In this document: positions 53,982 to 62,246 of the stretch, piece after piece | Layout of the letters: each line of letters starts with the position of its first letter | How positions within the stretch are numbered: the stretch's first letter is position 1 | Assembly: GCA_015075005.1 (NCBI GenBank) | Contig: JABTVC010000002.1 | Location: forward strand, 726,259 to 790,258 | Direction of reading: 5' to 3' | DNA length: 64,000 nt | Source: Planctomycetia bacterium | Lineage (GTDB): Bacteria; Planctomycetota; Brocadiia; Brocadiales; Brocadiaceae | The notes under the pieces: model-generated | Seen by the model: the letters and a program-made list of their open reading frames with translations, nothing else | What the model was told of the DNA's origin: nothing | Databases searched by the model: none | Translations under genes and position numbers: made by a program

Positions 53982-54335
53982 TTACTTTGAACGTTTGCCT
54001 GCTTCAATAATATAACATAAAAGAAAACCACTAACGGCAGCAACACCAACAGCCAACCATGGATTGGCACGAACTTTTCGATCAATTTCCATCCCTATTT
54101 CTTTCGTTTTCTCTTCTCCCTTAGCGACCGCCTCTTCCAAAGTTTGCCGTGTTTTTTCTATCGTTTCTCTGCCCGTGTGTGTTGCTCCACTTATGATATC
54201 CCTGAGATTTGAATATTTTTCACGAATCAACCGGGTAATCTCGTCACTCTTTCCTTTTAATTCTCTATTCAGCAATCCAAGAGCTTCGTCAATGTTTACT
54301 ATATCTCCCGCACGTTCTTTCGTTTGGTTATCCAC
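53982..54335 (-). CDS. DUF883 (ElaB/YqjD) family protein
   Basis: The 117-residue protein has a long amphipathic helical part (NLRDIISGATHTGRETIEKT, EEAVAKGEEKTKEIGMEIDR) and a C-terminal membrane segment NPWLAVGVAAVSGFLLCYII, the DUF883 pattern. E. coli relatives bind ribosomes at the inner membrane in stationary phase. GTG start with AAAGGAGG upstream. The next gene on the strand is a small membrane protein, as in the E. coli yqjD-yqjE pair. Confidence 0.85.
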   Translation of the reverse strand: MDNQTKERAGDIVNIDEALGLLNRELKGKSDEITRLIREKYSNLRDIISGATHTGRETIEKTRQTLEEAVAKGEEKTKEIGMEIDRKVRANPWLAVGVAAVSGFLLCYIIEAGKRSK

Positions 54336-54355
54336 AGTGCCACCTCCTTTCTCAT

Positions 54356-54766
54356 TTATTTTTTATCTTCAGAAACCGTACTCAAAACTTTTCGTATCAA
54401 TGTATTTGCTTTCGAAAATTTCATCCAAAATCTCTGTGAAGTAAAGTAAAGAAGAACCCCTAGTGGTACCAGAAAATAGAAAATACCGAGTGAAAAGATA
54501 ACTAACGCCTTTACTTCTTTACTCAAGGGGAAATAATACAGAAACGATACATGCAAAAATATAAAACCAGTAATCATTACAACGAAACTCAAAATCAAGA
54601 GAAATATACCGATGCATATTCGCCGTATAAATCGAATGGCCCTGATGTAGCAAATCACTGCCTTAATTTTAATCTTTGCAAAACTTGTGAATGTTTGTCT
54701 GTCTTGTTTCACAATATCCGTTAAAATACACAAAATAAGGTGGTAAAACATCTTTTGTGTCTTCAT
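54356..54766 (-). CDS. Small membrane protein (YqjE/holin-like)
   Basis: The 136-residue protein has two strong helices (ICIGIFLLILSFVVMITGFI and ALVIFSLGIFYFLVPLGVLL) between charged ends. It lies 20 bp upstream of the DUF883 gene. Proteins in this position are often annotated as phage-holin-like or YqjE-like; phage genes are absent here, so no lysis role is proposed. Function is unknown. Confidence 0.65.
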   Translation of the reverse strand: MKTQKMFYHLILCILTDIVKQDRQTFTSFAKIKIKAVICYIRAIRFIRRICIGIFLLILSFVVMITGFIFLHVSFLYYFPLSKEVKALVIFSLGIFYFLVPLGVLLYFTSQRFWMKFSKANTLIRKVLSTVSEDKK

Positions 54767-54822
54767 AATCTTCTCTTACCTGTCTTTAATTCTGCGCCTG
54801 TTTGAACTGAGAAACAGCATCG

Positions 54823-56079
54823 TTATAAGCATTCTTCAAATTTTCCAGGGCTGCATTCATATTCTTTCACCATACTTTTCATATCAAAATCCGGCTCCAA
54901 TATCTTTTCTTTAAAACTACCCACGTCCACCTTCTTTTCCATAAGCTGCGCCAGCTCGGAGGCATTTTTGTTATCACCGAGAAGAATTGCACCCACAACT
55001 CTTCCATCTTTAATGAAGAGCTTTTTATATATATACTTATCTGTATTCGTTACTTTGATCTGTTCTATAGTTTTATCCTCTGCCAGGACGTCACCCATCG
55101 AAGTAAGATGAATACCAGCGACCTTCAAGGTCGTGGATGGTACCGTACCCTTATAGGTTTCATTTCCGCCGGCCATGGTGACACCGGCAACTACCCCCTG
55201 TCTGTGGGCGGCTGGCCATATCCCATACACCCTGCCTTTGTGCTCCGCAACATCCCCTGCTGCGTATATACTGGCAATATTTGTTTCCATCCGATCATTC
55301 ACAAGAACACCTTTATTCACCGATATACCGGCAGTTCTGGGTAAGGTAATATTTGGTATAATACCTGCGGAAACCAGGATAAAATCACCTTCAACAGCCA
55401 TTCCATCTGCTAATTCCAGTATTCTTGTATGACCTTTTTCTTTTATGGATTTCGATTTAGCGCCCAGGATGAATTTAAGGCCCATACCTTCCATCTTTTT
55501 TTGTAAAATTGCAGCGCCTTCCCCATCTAATTGCCTGGGGAGTAACCGATCGAAAATTTCAACAACGGTCACAGAATGCCCCAATTTTCTCAGACCATTT
55601 CCCGCTTCAAGTCCAAGCAAACCTCCACCAATCAGGGTTGCCGTCTTTGCGTCCGCTACACGTTGCGTAATGGCCATTACATCTTCTACCGACCGCAACG
55701 TAAAAACCCCTTCTGTGGTGGTAATCCCTTCAATGGGAGGCAGTGCACCGCTGCTGCCGGTGGCCAATAACAGTTTGTTATAAGAAAATTGAGATCCATC
55801 GGTAAGAGTGATTTTTTGATTTTTGGGATCGATACTCTTTGCCGTACAGTTGAGGCACAATTGAATCTTGTTTTTATCATACCACTCACGATTGTATACG
55901 AAGATACCCTCGGCAGTGACTTCTTTCGCCAACAACTCAGGTATTCTGGGCCTGGAATAAAAGGGATAATGGTCCTGCGTAAAAATCCTTATTTCTGACA
56001 GAGGGTCTCTTTTTCTGATGTTCTTTGCCGCTTCTGTTCCTGCGACCCCATTTCCAATAATGATATATTCTCTACTCAA
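54823..56079 (-). CDS. NAD(P)H:FAD-dependent oxidoreductase (NirB/rubredoxin-reductase-like)
   Basis: The 418-residue protein has GNGVAGTEAAKNIRKRD (FAD site), LATGSSGALPP, IGGGLLGLEAGNGLRKLG (NAD site) and SIYAAGDVAEH (second FAD site), the class of pyridine nucleotide-disulfide oxidoreductases without redox cysteines. Members include NADH:rubredoxin reductase, NADH oxidase and the first half of NirB. Neighbouring ferritin-like, superoxide reductase and ferredoxin genes favour electron supply to oxygen- or peroxide-reducing enzymes. Start is TTG at 56079. The partner cannot be named. Confidence 0.82.
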   Translation of the reverse strand: MSREYIIIGNGVAGTEAAKNIRKRDPLSEIRIFTQDHYPFYSRPRIPELLAKEVTAEGIFVYNREWYDKNKIQLCLNCTAKSIDPKNQKITLTDGSQFSYNKLLLATGSSGALPPIEGITTTEGVFTLRSVEDVMAITQRVADAKTATLIGGGLLGLEAGNGLRKLGHSVTVVEIFDRLLPRQLDGEGAAILQKKMEGMGLKFILGAKSKSIKEKGHTRILELADGMAVEGDFILVSAGIIPNITLPRTAGISVNKGVLVNDRMETNIASIYAAGDVAEHKGRVYGIWPAAHRQGVVAGVTMAGGNETYKGTVPSTTLKVAGIHLTSMGDVLAEDKTIEQIKVTNTDKYIYKKLFIKDGRVVGAILLGDNKNASELAQLMEKKVDVGSFKEKILEPDFDMKSMVKEYECSPGKFEECL

Positions 56080-56134
56080 AACGACGTCTTCCTAAAATTA
56101 ATGATAAAGATTTGACAAAAATATCACTTTGCAA

Positions 56135-57217
56135 TTACCGGCCGAAACTAATCCCTATCGATTCTGCCGTTTTTACCAATCCTTCTTCTGTTGGGACTTT
56201 TTTCTGACCCTTAGCGACCTCACTCAGGGGAACAGATTCGATCTTTTGCCCTCTTAAACTAACCATCTCTCCAAGCCTTTTGTTAGCGACCAAATCCACC
56301 GCTGTCGCGCCAAATTGAGTCGACAGAATACGATCAAAGGCGCAGGGAGAACCGCCCCTCTGCAAGTGTCCCAGGACGGTGACGCGCACCTCCATTCCAG
56401 GACACTTGATATTGGCTCCAACCTTGTTCCCAATTCCACCAAGACGCTCAGCGCTGCCACCCGTCTCCGCCATGCAAAGCACCGAAACATTCCCTCCCAT
56501 AGGTATTGCACCTTCGGACACAACCACAATGCTCGACCTGTTGCCGCTATTCTTTCGATCAATAATCTTTTTACTTACTTTTTCAATATCAAAGGGAATT
56601 TCCGGGATGAGGATTGCATCCGCTCCGCCGGCGATCCCAGTCTCTAAGGCTATCCAGCCCACATAACGTCCCATAACTTCCACTACCATAATCCGATGAT
56701 GGCTTTCCGCTGTGGTGTGTAACCGATCTAATGCATCCGTCGCTGTTTGCACAGCAGTATGAAACCCAAACGTGACATCCGTTGCCAGGATGTCATTATC
56801 GATGGTCTTCGGGACACCAACAACGGGACAACCCATTTTGAATAACTCGCAGGCAATGTTGAGAGAACCGTCACCTCCGATGATAATCAAGGCATCCAAA
56901 CCCAACGATTGAATGTTTTTTATCACCTCCTGGGAGACATTTCTTACCTCAGACTTTCCGTCTTTTGTGATTTTGTATTCAAAGGGATTCGACCGGTTGG
57001 TTGTACCCAGAAATGTTCCACCAATGGGCAGGATTCCGCGAATATTCCACGGTGTTAATGTCCGTGTTTTATTTGGTAAAACAAGACCATCAAAGCCATC
57101 TTCAATCCCAACCACCTCGTAGTTATATTTCACAGAAGCAGATTTAACAATGGCACGGATAACGGCATTCAGCCCCGGACAATCGCCTCCACCTGTCAAT
57201 ACACCGATTTTTTTCAT
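56135..57217 (-). CDS. pfkA: 6-phosphofructokinase, group III / mixed type
   Basis: The 360-residue protein has GVLTGGGDCPGLNAVIRAIV, GGDGSL in the nucleotide site, PKTIDND in the catalytic loop and MVVEVMGRYVGWIALETGIA. GGDGS is the ATP-type residue pattern, while the Lys in PKTIDND is the PPi-type residue. This hybrid is known from group III phosphofructokinases, which include ATP-using members. It phosphorylates fructose 6-phosphate in glycolysis. The next gene (cytochrome c) is not related in function. ATP is the more likely phosphoryl donor. Confidence 0.9.
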   Translation of the reverse strand: MKKIGVLTGGGDCPGLNAVIRAIVKSASVKYNYEVVGIEDGFDGLVLPNKTRTLTPWNIRGILPIGGTFLGTTNRSNPFEYKITKDGKSEVRNVSQEVIKNIQSLGLDALIIIGGDGSLNIACELFKMGCPVVGVPKTIDNDILATDVTFGFHTAVQTATDALDRLHTTAESHHRIMVVEVMGRYVGWIALETGIAGGADAILIPEIPFDIEKVSKKIIDRKNSGNRSSIVVVSEGAIPMGGNVSVLCMAETGGSAERLGGIGNKVGANIKCPGMEVRVTVLGHLQRGGSPCAFDRILSTQFGATAVDLVANKRLGEMVSLRGQKIESVPLSEVAKGQKKVPTEEGLVKTAESIGISFGR

Positions 57218-57232
57218 TTCACACCACCCTTT

Positions 57233-57592
57233 TCATGATCTTTTTTTAGGAGCTAGTTTTCGAACGTACCTGGCCAGGGCGTGTATCTCTTCTGGTTTTA
57301 ACTTATCGATCCATCGGGGCATCTTATTCTTGCCATTGAGAACAGAATTCAGTATCTCCTCGTCTTTTTTTTTGGCCTGCCAATCAGGGTCTGCGAGGTT
57401 TGGGGCCTTCAACTCACGACCCCTCTTCGTACCTTTACCATCCTCGCCATGGCAGGTAGCGCAGTGATACTCAAATAATATTTTTGCATTAATTTCTTCA
57501 TCCTGCCCCAAAACCGTTGTAACGGGGAAGTACAACCCAAAGAAGACAAGGAAGCATATTGTATAAGTTGCGGTCTTTTTCCAATCATTCAT
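57233..57592 (-). CDS. Small exported cytochrome c (monohaem)
   Basis: The 119-residue protein has a signal segment (ICFLVFFGLYFPVTTVLGQD), a CATCHG haem site, and Met-containing NKMPRWIDKLKPEEIHALAR, the methionine likely serving as the sixth ligand. It is a class I electron carrier outside the cytoplasm. The start follows CGGAGG. A second, similar cytochrome follows at 57879-58229. Confidence 0.88.
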   Translation of the reverse strand: MNDWKKTATYTICFLVFFGLYFPVTTVLGQDEEINAKILFEYHCATCHGEDGKGTKRGRELKAPNLADPDWQAKKKDEEILNSVLNGKNKMPRWIDKLKPEEIHALARYVRKLAPKKRS

Positions 57593-57878
57593 AGCCCAAA
57601 AACACCTCCGTTCACGTTAAAAAGACGGTATATCTCACATAAATCCCGCTGGTTTAAAAAGGAGAGAGCAGGGCACACGTGTTAAGTTAAGAAATTAACA
57701 ATCACCATCAACCCCTTATTCGTGCTGAATCAGCCATGTCCCCCACTGGCGGGGGTGCAGGGGGGTTGTGTTTTTTCTCCGTATGGAAATTATGTACAAC
57801 CCCCCGCGCCACTCTGGTTTTTAAGGGGAATTTTTATGTTTCCCACTCCACAGAAACCCGTTTAAAAATAATGTGCAT

Positions 57879-58229
57879 TTATTTCTTTCCGAAGCCCCTG
57901 ATAACGGACACCAATGCCTTAATCTCATCCGGGGTCAGTTTTTCTTTAAATGGCATCATCATGTCCGGTGTTCCATTATTGATTTGTTTGATGATCTGCT
58001 CGTCGGTTGTCTTTGTCTGCCATTCTGCATTAGCAAACTCACGCGCCCCTAAACCTGTCCCAAGGTCTGTGGGGTGGCCATTCTCCCCATGACAGGTTTT
58101 ACAATGGGTCATGTATATTTTTTTTGCATCAATATCTGCAGCTTTTGCAATAGAGACCCCCGAAAAATAGGTTACTGCGCCGAGAACTACGGCAATTGAC
58201 GTTGCTCCAAAAACTCTTGTGGTAAGCAT
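57879..58229 (-). CDS. Small exported cytochrome c (monohaem)
   Basis: The start ATG at 58229 (MLTTRVFGATSIAVVLGAVT) has GAGGAG at 8 nt; the GTG at 58235 is less likely. A signal peptide ends near AKA. CKTCHG is the haem site and GTPDMMMPFKEKLTPDEIKA gives the methionine ligand region, as in the preceding cytochrome, of which it is a close relative. It could donate electrons to the nearby dihaem peroxidases. Confidence 0.88.
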   Translation of the reverse strand: MLTTRVFGATSIAVVLGAVTYFSGVSIAKAADIDAKKIYMTHCKTCHGENGHPTDLGTGLGAREFANAEWQTKTTDEQIIKQINNGTPDMMMPFKEKLTPDEIKALVSVIRGFGKK

Positions 58230-58328
58230 ATGCACTTCTCCTCTAAATCTTCGTGATAAACTTTTTTAAATGGCACACATAAGCACAAAACATCTTGCTT
58301 TATTTACTTTTTTTGCAAATCGCACATA

Positions 58329-58523
58329 TCATTCTTCATAGGTAAGGACACGAATAATACCCATCGTCCCACCATCGTTGTTTGTGGTCGTATCACAAAC
58401 AGAAATTACCTTCTCGATCTTGTTCTGCTGTAGAAATTCATTGACACCCTTATCCAGTTCCACAAGTTCATTATGGACCTGAAAAATCTTGAGAGGCGAA
58501 GTAAAAGTTTTAACTTTCACCAT
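58329..58523 (-). CDS. Small protein of unknown function
   Basis: A 64-residue protein with a good AGGAG ribosome-binding site, between a cytochrome c and superoxide reductase genes. The sequence (KTFTSPLKIFQVHNELVELD, VCDTTTNNDGGTMGIIRVLT) has a mixed alpha/beta pattern, no signal peptide and one cysteine. I recognise no family. Its position suggests a role tied to redox stress, by inference only. Confidence 0.65.
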   Translation of the reverse strand: MVKVKTFTSPLKIFQVHNELVELDKGVNEFLQQNKIEKVISVCDTTTNNDGGTMGIIRVLTYEE

Positions 58524-58560
58524 AAAAACAGCTCCTATATTAAATTTACATTACAAAGAT

Positions 58561-58929
58561 TTATTTAGTCACGTCCACCTCTTTCGTGGCCTCCCATATG
58601 CCGTGGAGGTTGCAACGACTAAAAGCGCGAAGCGTTCTCTTTCCCGCGTGATGCAAAACAATGCTTAACGACACTTCCGGCCTGCTGAGTTCTGCAGTAA
58701 AATCCACACGCGAGATATATATGTGGCCGCAATAAAGGTCTATAAACTGAATGAAGTGTCTATTTTCCATTACATGCGGCACCGCTCCTACCTTTATCGT
58801 TACCGTAAGGGGTTGCCCGACCTTCGCATCTCCCTGTATAGAAATCACAGGCACGTGTTCCTTTGCCGTATCCGCAGGCCCTGTGGCGACGGTATTGACC
58901 TGGCAAAACAAAGTACTTTCTCCTGTCAT
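58561..58929 (-). CDS. Superoxide reductase (class II desulfoferrodoxin / neelaredoxin)
   Basis: The 122-residue protein has the SOR iron site: histidines in KEHVPVI, HVMENRHFIQFIDL, and the Cys-His pair CNLHG near the C-terminus. There is no N-terminal desulforedoxin domain (no four-Cys site), so it is of the single-iron neelaredoxin type. It reduces superoxide to hydrogen peroxide without making O2, using electrons from rubredoxin or ferredoxin. GGAGG precedes the ATG. A ferredoxin gene lies 34 bp upstream and could supply electrons. Confidence 0.9.
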   Translation of the reverse strand: MTGESTLFCQVNTVATGPADTAKEHVPVISIQGDAKVGQPLTVTIKVGAVPHVMENRHFIQFIDLYCGHIYISRVDFTAELSRPEVSLSIVLHHAGKRTLRAFSRCNLHGIWEATKEVDVTK

Positions 58930-58963
58930 CTTTTTCCTCCATAATCAAAAATGTTTCCTGAAA

Positions 58964-59164
58964 TTAAATTTTACTTTCATTGAGTAGTATAGATACCGTT
59001 TTTATTGCCTTTACAGGGCAAGCCGGGATGCAACGTTCACACTTATCGCACGTGCGTTGTACAATTTCTGCCTTCTCATTTTTCATGAAAATAATTTTAC
59101 GAGGACAAACACGCAGACATTCTTCGCAACCGACACATTCTGCTTTATCCACAACAATTATCAT
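58964..59164 (-). CDS. 4Fe-4S dicluster ferredoxin
   Basis: The 66-residue protein has two cluster motifs, CVGCEECLRVCP and CDKCERCIPACP, typical of bacterial 2[4Fe-4S] ferredoxins. It is a cytoplasmic low-potential carrier. It lies just upstream of superoxide reductase and downstream of two Hsp20 genes. Confidence 0.93.
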   Translation of the reverse strand: MIIVVDKAECVGCEECLRVCPRKIIFMKNEKAEIVQRTCDKCERCIPACPVKAIKTVSILLNESKI

Positions 59165-59226
59165 TTGTAAGCCTCTCTACGGCAGGAATACCACGTCCAT
59201 GCTGCCTCCTGCAAAAGGTTATGATG

Positions 59227-59631
59227 TTATTCCGTCCTGACTTCAATCTTCCTTGGTTTTACATGTTCTGCCTTGGGCAGGACAAGAGACAATACGCCAT
59301 CCGATATCTTCGCCTCAATCTTATCCCTATTAATTGCGTCAGAGATAACAAAATGCCTGTGATAATGACCAATATTGTATTCGTTATACACCACCTTCTC
59401 GTCGGTATATGCCTCTTGAGAAACCTCTCCATTGATAACTAATTCACTGCCCCGCAGATCAATGCTGATGTTCTCGTTTCCCACACCTGGCATATCTATC
59501 AGGATGGTAAAGTTGTCCGGCGTTTCATAAATATCAGACAATGGAAAATACCATTCGCCCTTTCCCGTCACGACACACTTGTCAGGGGTAATCTTCTTTT
59601 TTCCAACCGTTGGATGTTCTTTTGTTTCCAT
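59227..59631 (-). CDS. Small heat-shock protein Hsp20 (alpha-crystallin type)
   Basis: The 134-residue protein has the alpha-crystallin domain: NFTILIDMPGVGNENISIDL, YNIGHYHRHFVISDAINRD, KISDGVLSLVLPK with the I-x-V-like tail (KIEVRTE). It holds unfolding proteins without ATP. It follows the second Hsp20 gene by 20 bp; the two probably form hetero-oligomers and share a transcript. Confidence 0.9.
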   Translation of the reverse strand: METKEHPTVGKKKITPDKCVVTGKGEWYFPLSDIYETPDNFTILIDMPGVGNENISIDLRGSELVINGEVSQEAYTDEKVVYNEYNIGHYHRHFVISDAINRDKIEAKISDGVLSLVLPKAEHVKPRKIEVRTE

Positions 59632-59651
59632 ATATCAGGTTCTCCTTTTCA

Positions 59652-60101
59652 CTATGCCTTTTGAATCATAACTTGTTTCGGTTTTGCCTCTGCAGCCTTA
59701 GGGAGTTTCACCAGTAAAACACCATTCTTGTAAGAAGCTGATACCCTTTCAATGTCAACTTTTTCTGGTAACATAATAGAACGGGCAAATGTTCCATAGT
59801 TCCTTTCCCGGCGCAGATAGGTTGCCTTCGCCGTTACGGTGACCAGTTTTCTCTCCCCTTTGATAGTTAAAACGTCATCCACCACCTGGATGTCCAGATC
59901 GGCGATCTGGATACCGGGAAGTTCCGCACGAACAAAAACATGCTCCTCATTTGCAGATACAATAATTGGAGGAAATTCCATACTTGCATATCCTTCCATC
60001 TGTGGCGTGGAACTCAAAATATCCAACAGATCGATCATTTCTTTTTGGATATGCGTAAGGCTGTCCAGCGGACCTGTTCTGTCCCATTTCATAAGACCCA
60101 T
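59652..60101 (-). CDS. Small heat-shock protein Hsp20 (alpha-crystallin type)
   Basis: The ATG at 60101 (MGLMKWDRTGPLDSL) gives 149 residues. The alpha-crystallin domain has VFVRAELPGIQIADLDIQVV, DVLTIKGERKL, YGTFARSIMLPEKVDIERV and SYKNGVLLVKLPK. Its N-terminal arm is longer than that of the downstream paralogue. A GC-rich perfect hairpin lies 36 bp upstream in the leader. Confidence 0.9.
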   Translation of the reverse strand: MGLMKWDRTGPLDSLTHIQKEMIDLLDILSSTPQMEGYASMEFPPIIVSANEEHVFVRAELPGIQIADLDIQVVDDVLTIKGERKLVTVTAKATYLRRERNYGTFARSIMLPEKVDIERVSASYKNGVLLVKLPKAAEAKPKQVMIQKA

Positions 60102-60136
60102 CAATATTCACCCCCTCTCCATTACATAAAATGTGC

Positions 60137-60178
60137 CAACTGCCCGCTCCCAAACTCCTGTTTGGGAGCGGGCAGTTG
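60137..60178. repeat. Perfect 19-bp inverted repeat upstream of the hsp20 pair
   Basis: CAACTGCCCGCTCCCAAAC and GTTTGGGAGCGGGCAGTTG enclose a 4-nt loop (TCCT). It does not match CIRCE. In the mRNA leader it would be very stable, so a simple RNA thermometer is unlikely; it might be an operator, a terminator for upstream transcription or a dispersed repeat. Confidence 0.7.
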
Positions 60179-60680
60179 AAAGATATCTTTCAAAAACTAA
60201 ATTGTTATAAATATTTTTATGCCGTTCCTTGTCGTCTCTATCCTTTTCCGCCAATCTAAAATTCTGGACAGAATATTCTATACTTCTGGAATCATTCCCA
60301 TCGTTAGTTTTTACCAAACCCTTTGATTTTCATGGGGTTTGGAATCATTTCTCTTGTGTTTAGAGCAGGTTATACATAATAATCCACATCGTAACTTCTC
60401 CGGAGAGACATGAATTATCGTGAGCAATTTCAATCTGAGAGGTCTATTAGGCAATAAAGATGCCAATACGTAAAAATTATAGTAAACGCAATAAAGTTGC
60501 CCTTGTGAGCACATTCGCTTTGCTCAGTATAAACTTCGTGATCCCCCGGCATTCATCAGCTTTACCTTCTTTATACACAAGATGAAAGCCTGCCTTAAGG
60601 CAGTTGCGTGAAACAAGCATCCTGTTTCCTTCTCCTGATTATTTTGCTATACTTTTGCCGTGATTTTATAATTATCTGAA
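60179..60680. other. Gap with a small hairpin, no gene recognised
   Basis: A stem CCAAACCC..GGGTTTGG sits at 60314-60342. A 67-codon minus-strand frame at 60311-60514 has no similarity. Base composition is AT-rich up to about 60690, where it changes sharply to GC-rich. Confidence 0.5.
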
Positions 60681-60689
60681 ATGCCCCTT

Positions 60690-61174
60690 TTTCTGGTTTA
60701 CGAATCAGATCGCCTTGCCATTGTCATTGAGATGGTTTTTGCCGGGGATGGGTCGCTTCAGAGTTCTGATCTTTATGGAGCGATGGTGCGTAATCGTGCA
60801 AAGCTTGCCTGCAACAGCGTTGCCGGCTGGCCGGATGGTAAGGGGCCGATGCCAAAAGGAATTGGCATGGTCAACGGTCTCGGCGAGAATCTTTGGCTCA
60901 GGACCGCTTTGCCCGGAAACTGAAAGCGCTCAGGCACTTGCACGGTGCGCTTGATCTCGAAATAATAGAAGCGCGTCCGGTCTTTGACGGAGATGAGCTG
61001 AAGGACCTGGAAACCGAAAAAAAGAACAGGGCCAGGGACATTATTGAGGACTTCATGATCGCTGCTAACGGCATTACCGCACGATACCTTGCGACCAGAA
61101 AGCTTCCGTCGCTGCGGTGCATAGTCCGCATACCCAAACGCTGGGATCGGATCATGGAGGTTGCCGCAGAGTGA
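60690..61174 (+). pseudogene. Exoribonuclease (RNase R / RNB domain) fragment
   Basis: The frames encode a middle part of an RNB-domain exoribonuclease: EMVFAGDGSLQSSDLYGAMV, then after a lost base near 60900, RFARKLKALRHLHGALDLEI, EARPVFDGDELKDLETEKKN, DIIEDFMIAANGITARYLAT and PKRWDRIMEVAAE before a stop. N- and C-terminal parts and the catalytic RNB motif are absent. The sequence is markedly GC-richer than its neighbours. It directly joins an MgtA-type ATPase remnant, so both probably came in together and are decaying. Confidence 0.72.
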
Positions 61175-61183
61175 AGCTCAACG

Positions 61184-62176
61184 TTGCCCAAGGAAAAGGA
61201 AGAAGTCTCGCTCAAGATGTTGGTGCCTGGCGATATCGTCCGGTTGACCACCGGTGATATGGTGTCTGCTCCAGAACTTCGGGGCGATGAACGTGCTATG
61301 CACCGACAAGACCGGCACCCTCACCCAGGGCAAGATCATGCTCGAAAAGCATCTGGACGTGTACGGCGATTCCAGTGAGAAGGTGCTGCAGTATGGTTGC
61401 CTGAACAGCTACCACCATACCGGGCTAAAGAACCTGCTCGACGAAGCGATCCCCGGCCATCAGGAACTGGAAGAACGCCTGAAAGCAAAAGAGAGGTACC
61501 GCAAACAGACGAGATACCTTTCGGCTTCGTACGTTGGCGTATGTCGGTAGTGGTGGAAGATGAAACCAGGTTGAACACGCTGATCTGTGAAGGCACGGTG
61601 GATGAAGTTGTGAGCCTGTGTTCCCGGGTGGAAGTCAAAGGGGAGGTCCTCGAAGTTTTGCCCGGGCACGACGCTAAACGCCGGCAGCTGGCGGGCGATC
61701 TGAACGGTCGGGCTTTCGGGTGATCGCCCTGGCTTACAAACAAATGCCGGGCGGTTCAGATGAGCCGGTGTATTCGGTCAGGGATGAGTCCGACCTGATC
61801 CTGCTGGGTTTTCTGGCCTTCCTCGACCCGCCCAAGGATACCGCTACAAAGGCCTTGAAGCAGCTTCACAGCCTGAGCGTGGACGTAAAGGTCCTGACAG
61901 GCGACAATGAGACCGTCACCGCCTACATCTGCAAAGAGGTGGGCATGCCGGTGGAACATCTCTTGCCCGGCTCGCAAATCGATGCGATGAACGAGACGGA
62001 ACTGGCAGCCGGCGCCTGGCTTACGGTTTCTCCGCTGGCGAAAACGCCCGGGTTTGTCCCGCCCCCTTCCGCTATACTGGCTGTTTCTTGCCATCATGCT
62101 CATGGGCTATGCGATTCTGGCACAGGTGGTAAAGGCCCGGTTTATTCGCCGGTTTGGCGAATGGCGACGGATTTAG
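61184..62176 (+). pseudogene. Mg2+-transporting P-type ATPase (MgtA/MgtB type), degraded
   Basis: Ordered pieces of a P-type ATPase are visible: [18 protein letters not shown] (actuator), a deletion, [20 protein letters not shown] (phosphorylation site with Asp), [17 protein letters not shown] (nucleotide domain), LTGDNETVTAYICKEVGMPV, then the C-terminal LPLYWLFLAIMLMGYAIL and VVKARFIRRFGEW in another frame. Most transmembrane segments, the C-terminal half of the P domain and several frames are lost. The DKTGT and [13 protein letters not shown] text favours the Mg2+ importer group (MgtA/B). Composition is GC-rich, unlike the flanks. Confidence 0.8.
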
Positions 62177-62246
62177 ATAACAGACAACACCGACTATCTG
62201 CCAAAAGAAAAATGGAGGGAGGTTCGATGCGACCGGTAACCACCCC

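Noticed and set aside
54780..54866. A 24-codon frame (MNAALENLKNAYNDAV..) overlapping the end of the FAD oxidoreductase
   Set aside because: Short, overlapping a real gene, with no independent evidence of translation.
60137..60178. CIRCE/HrcA operator
   Set aside because: Arms do not match TTAGCACTC/GAGTGCTAA and the loop is 4 nt rather than 9.
60311..60514. A 67-codon minus-strand frame upstream of hsp20
   Set aside because: Covers a hairpin and an AT-rich spacer, no similarity.
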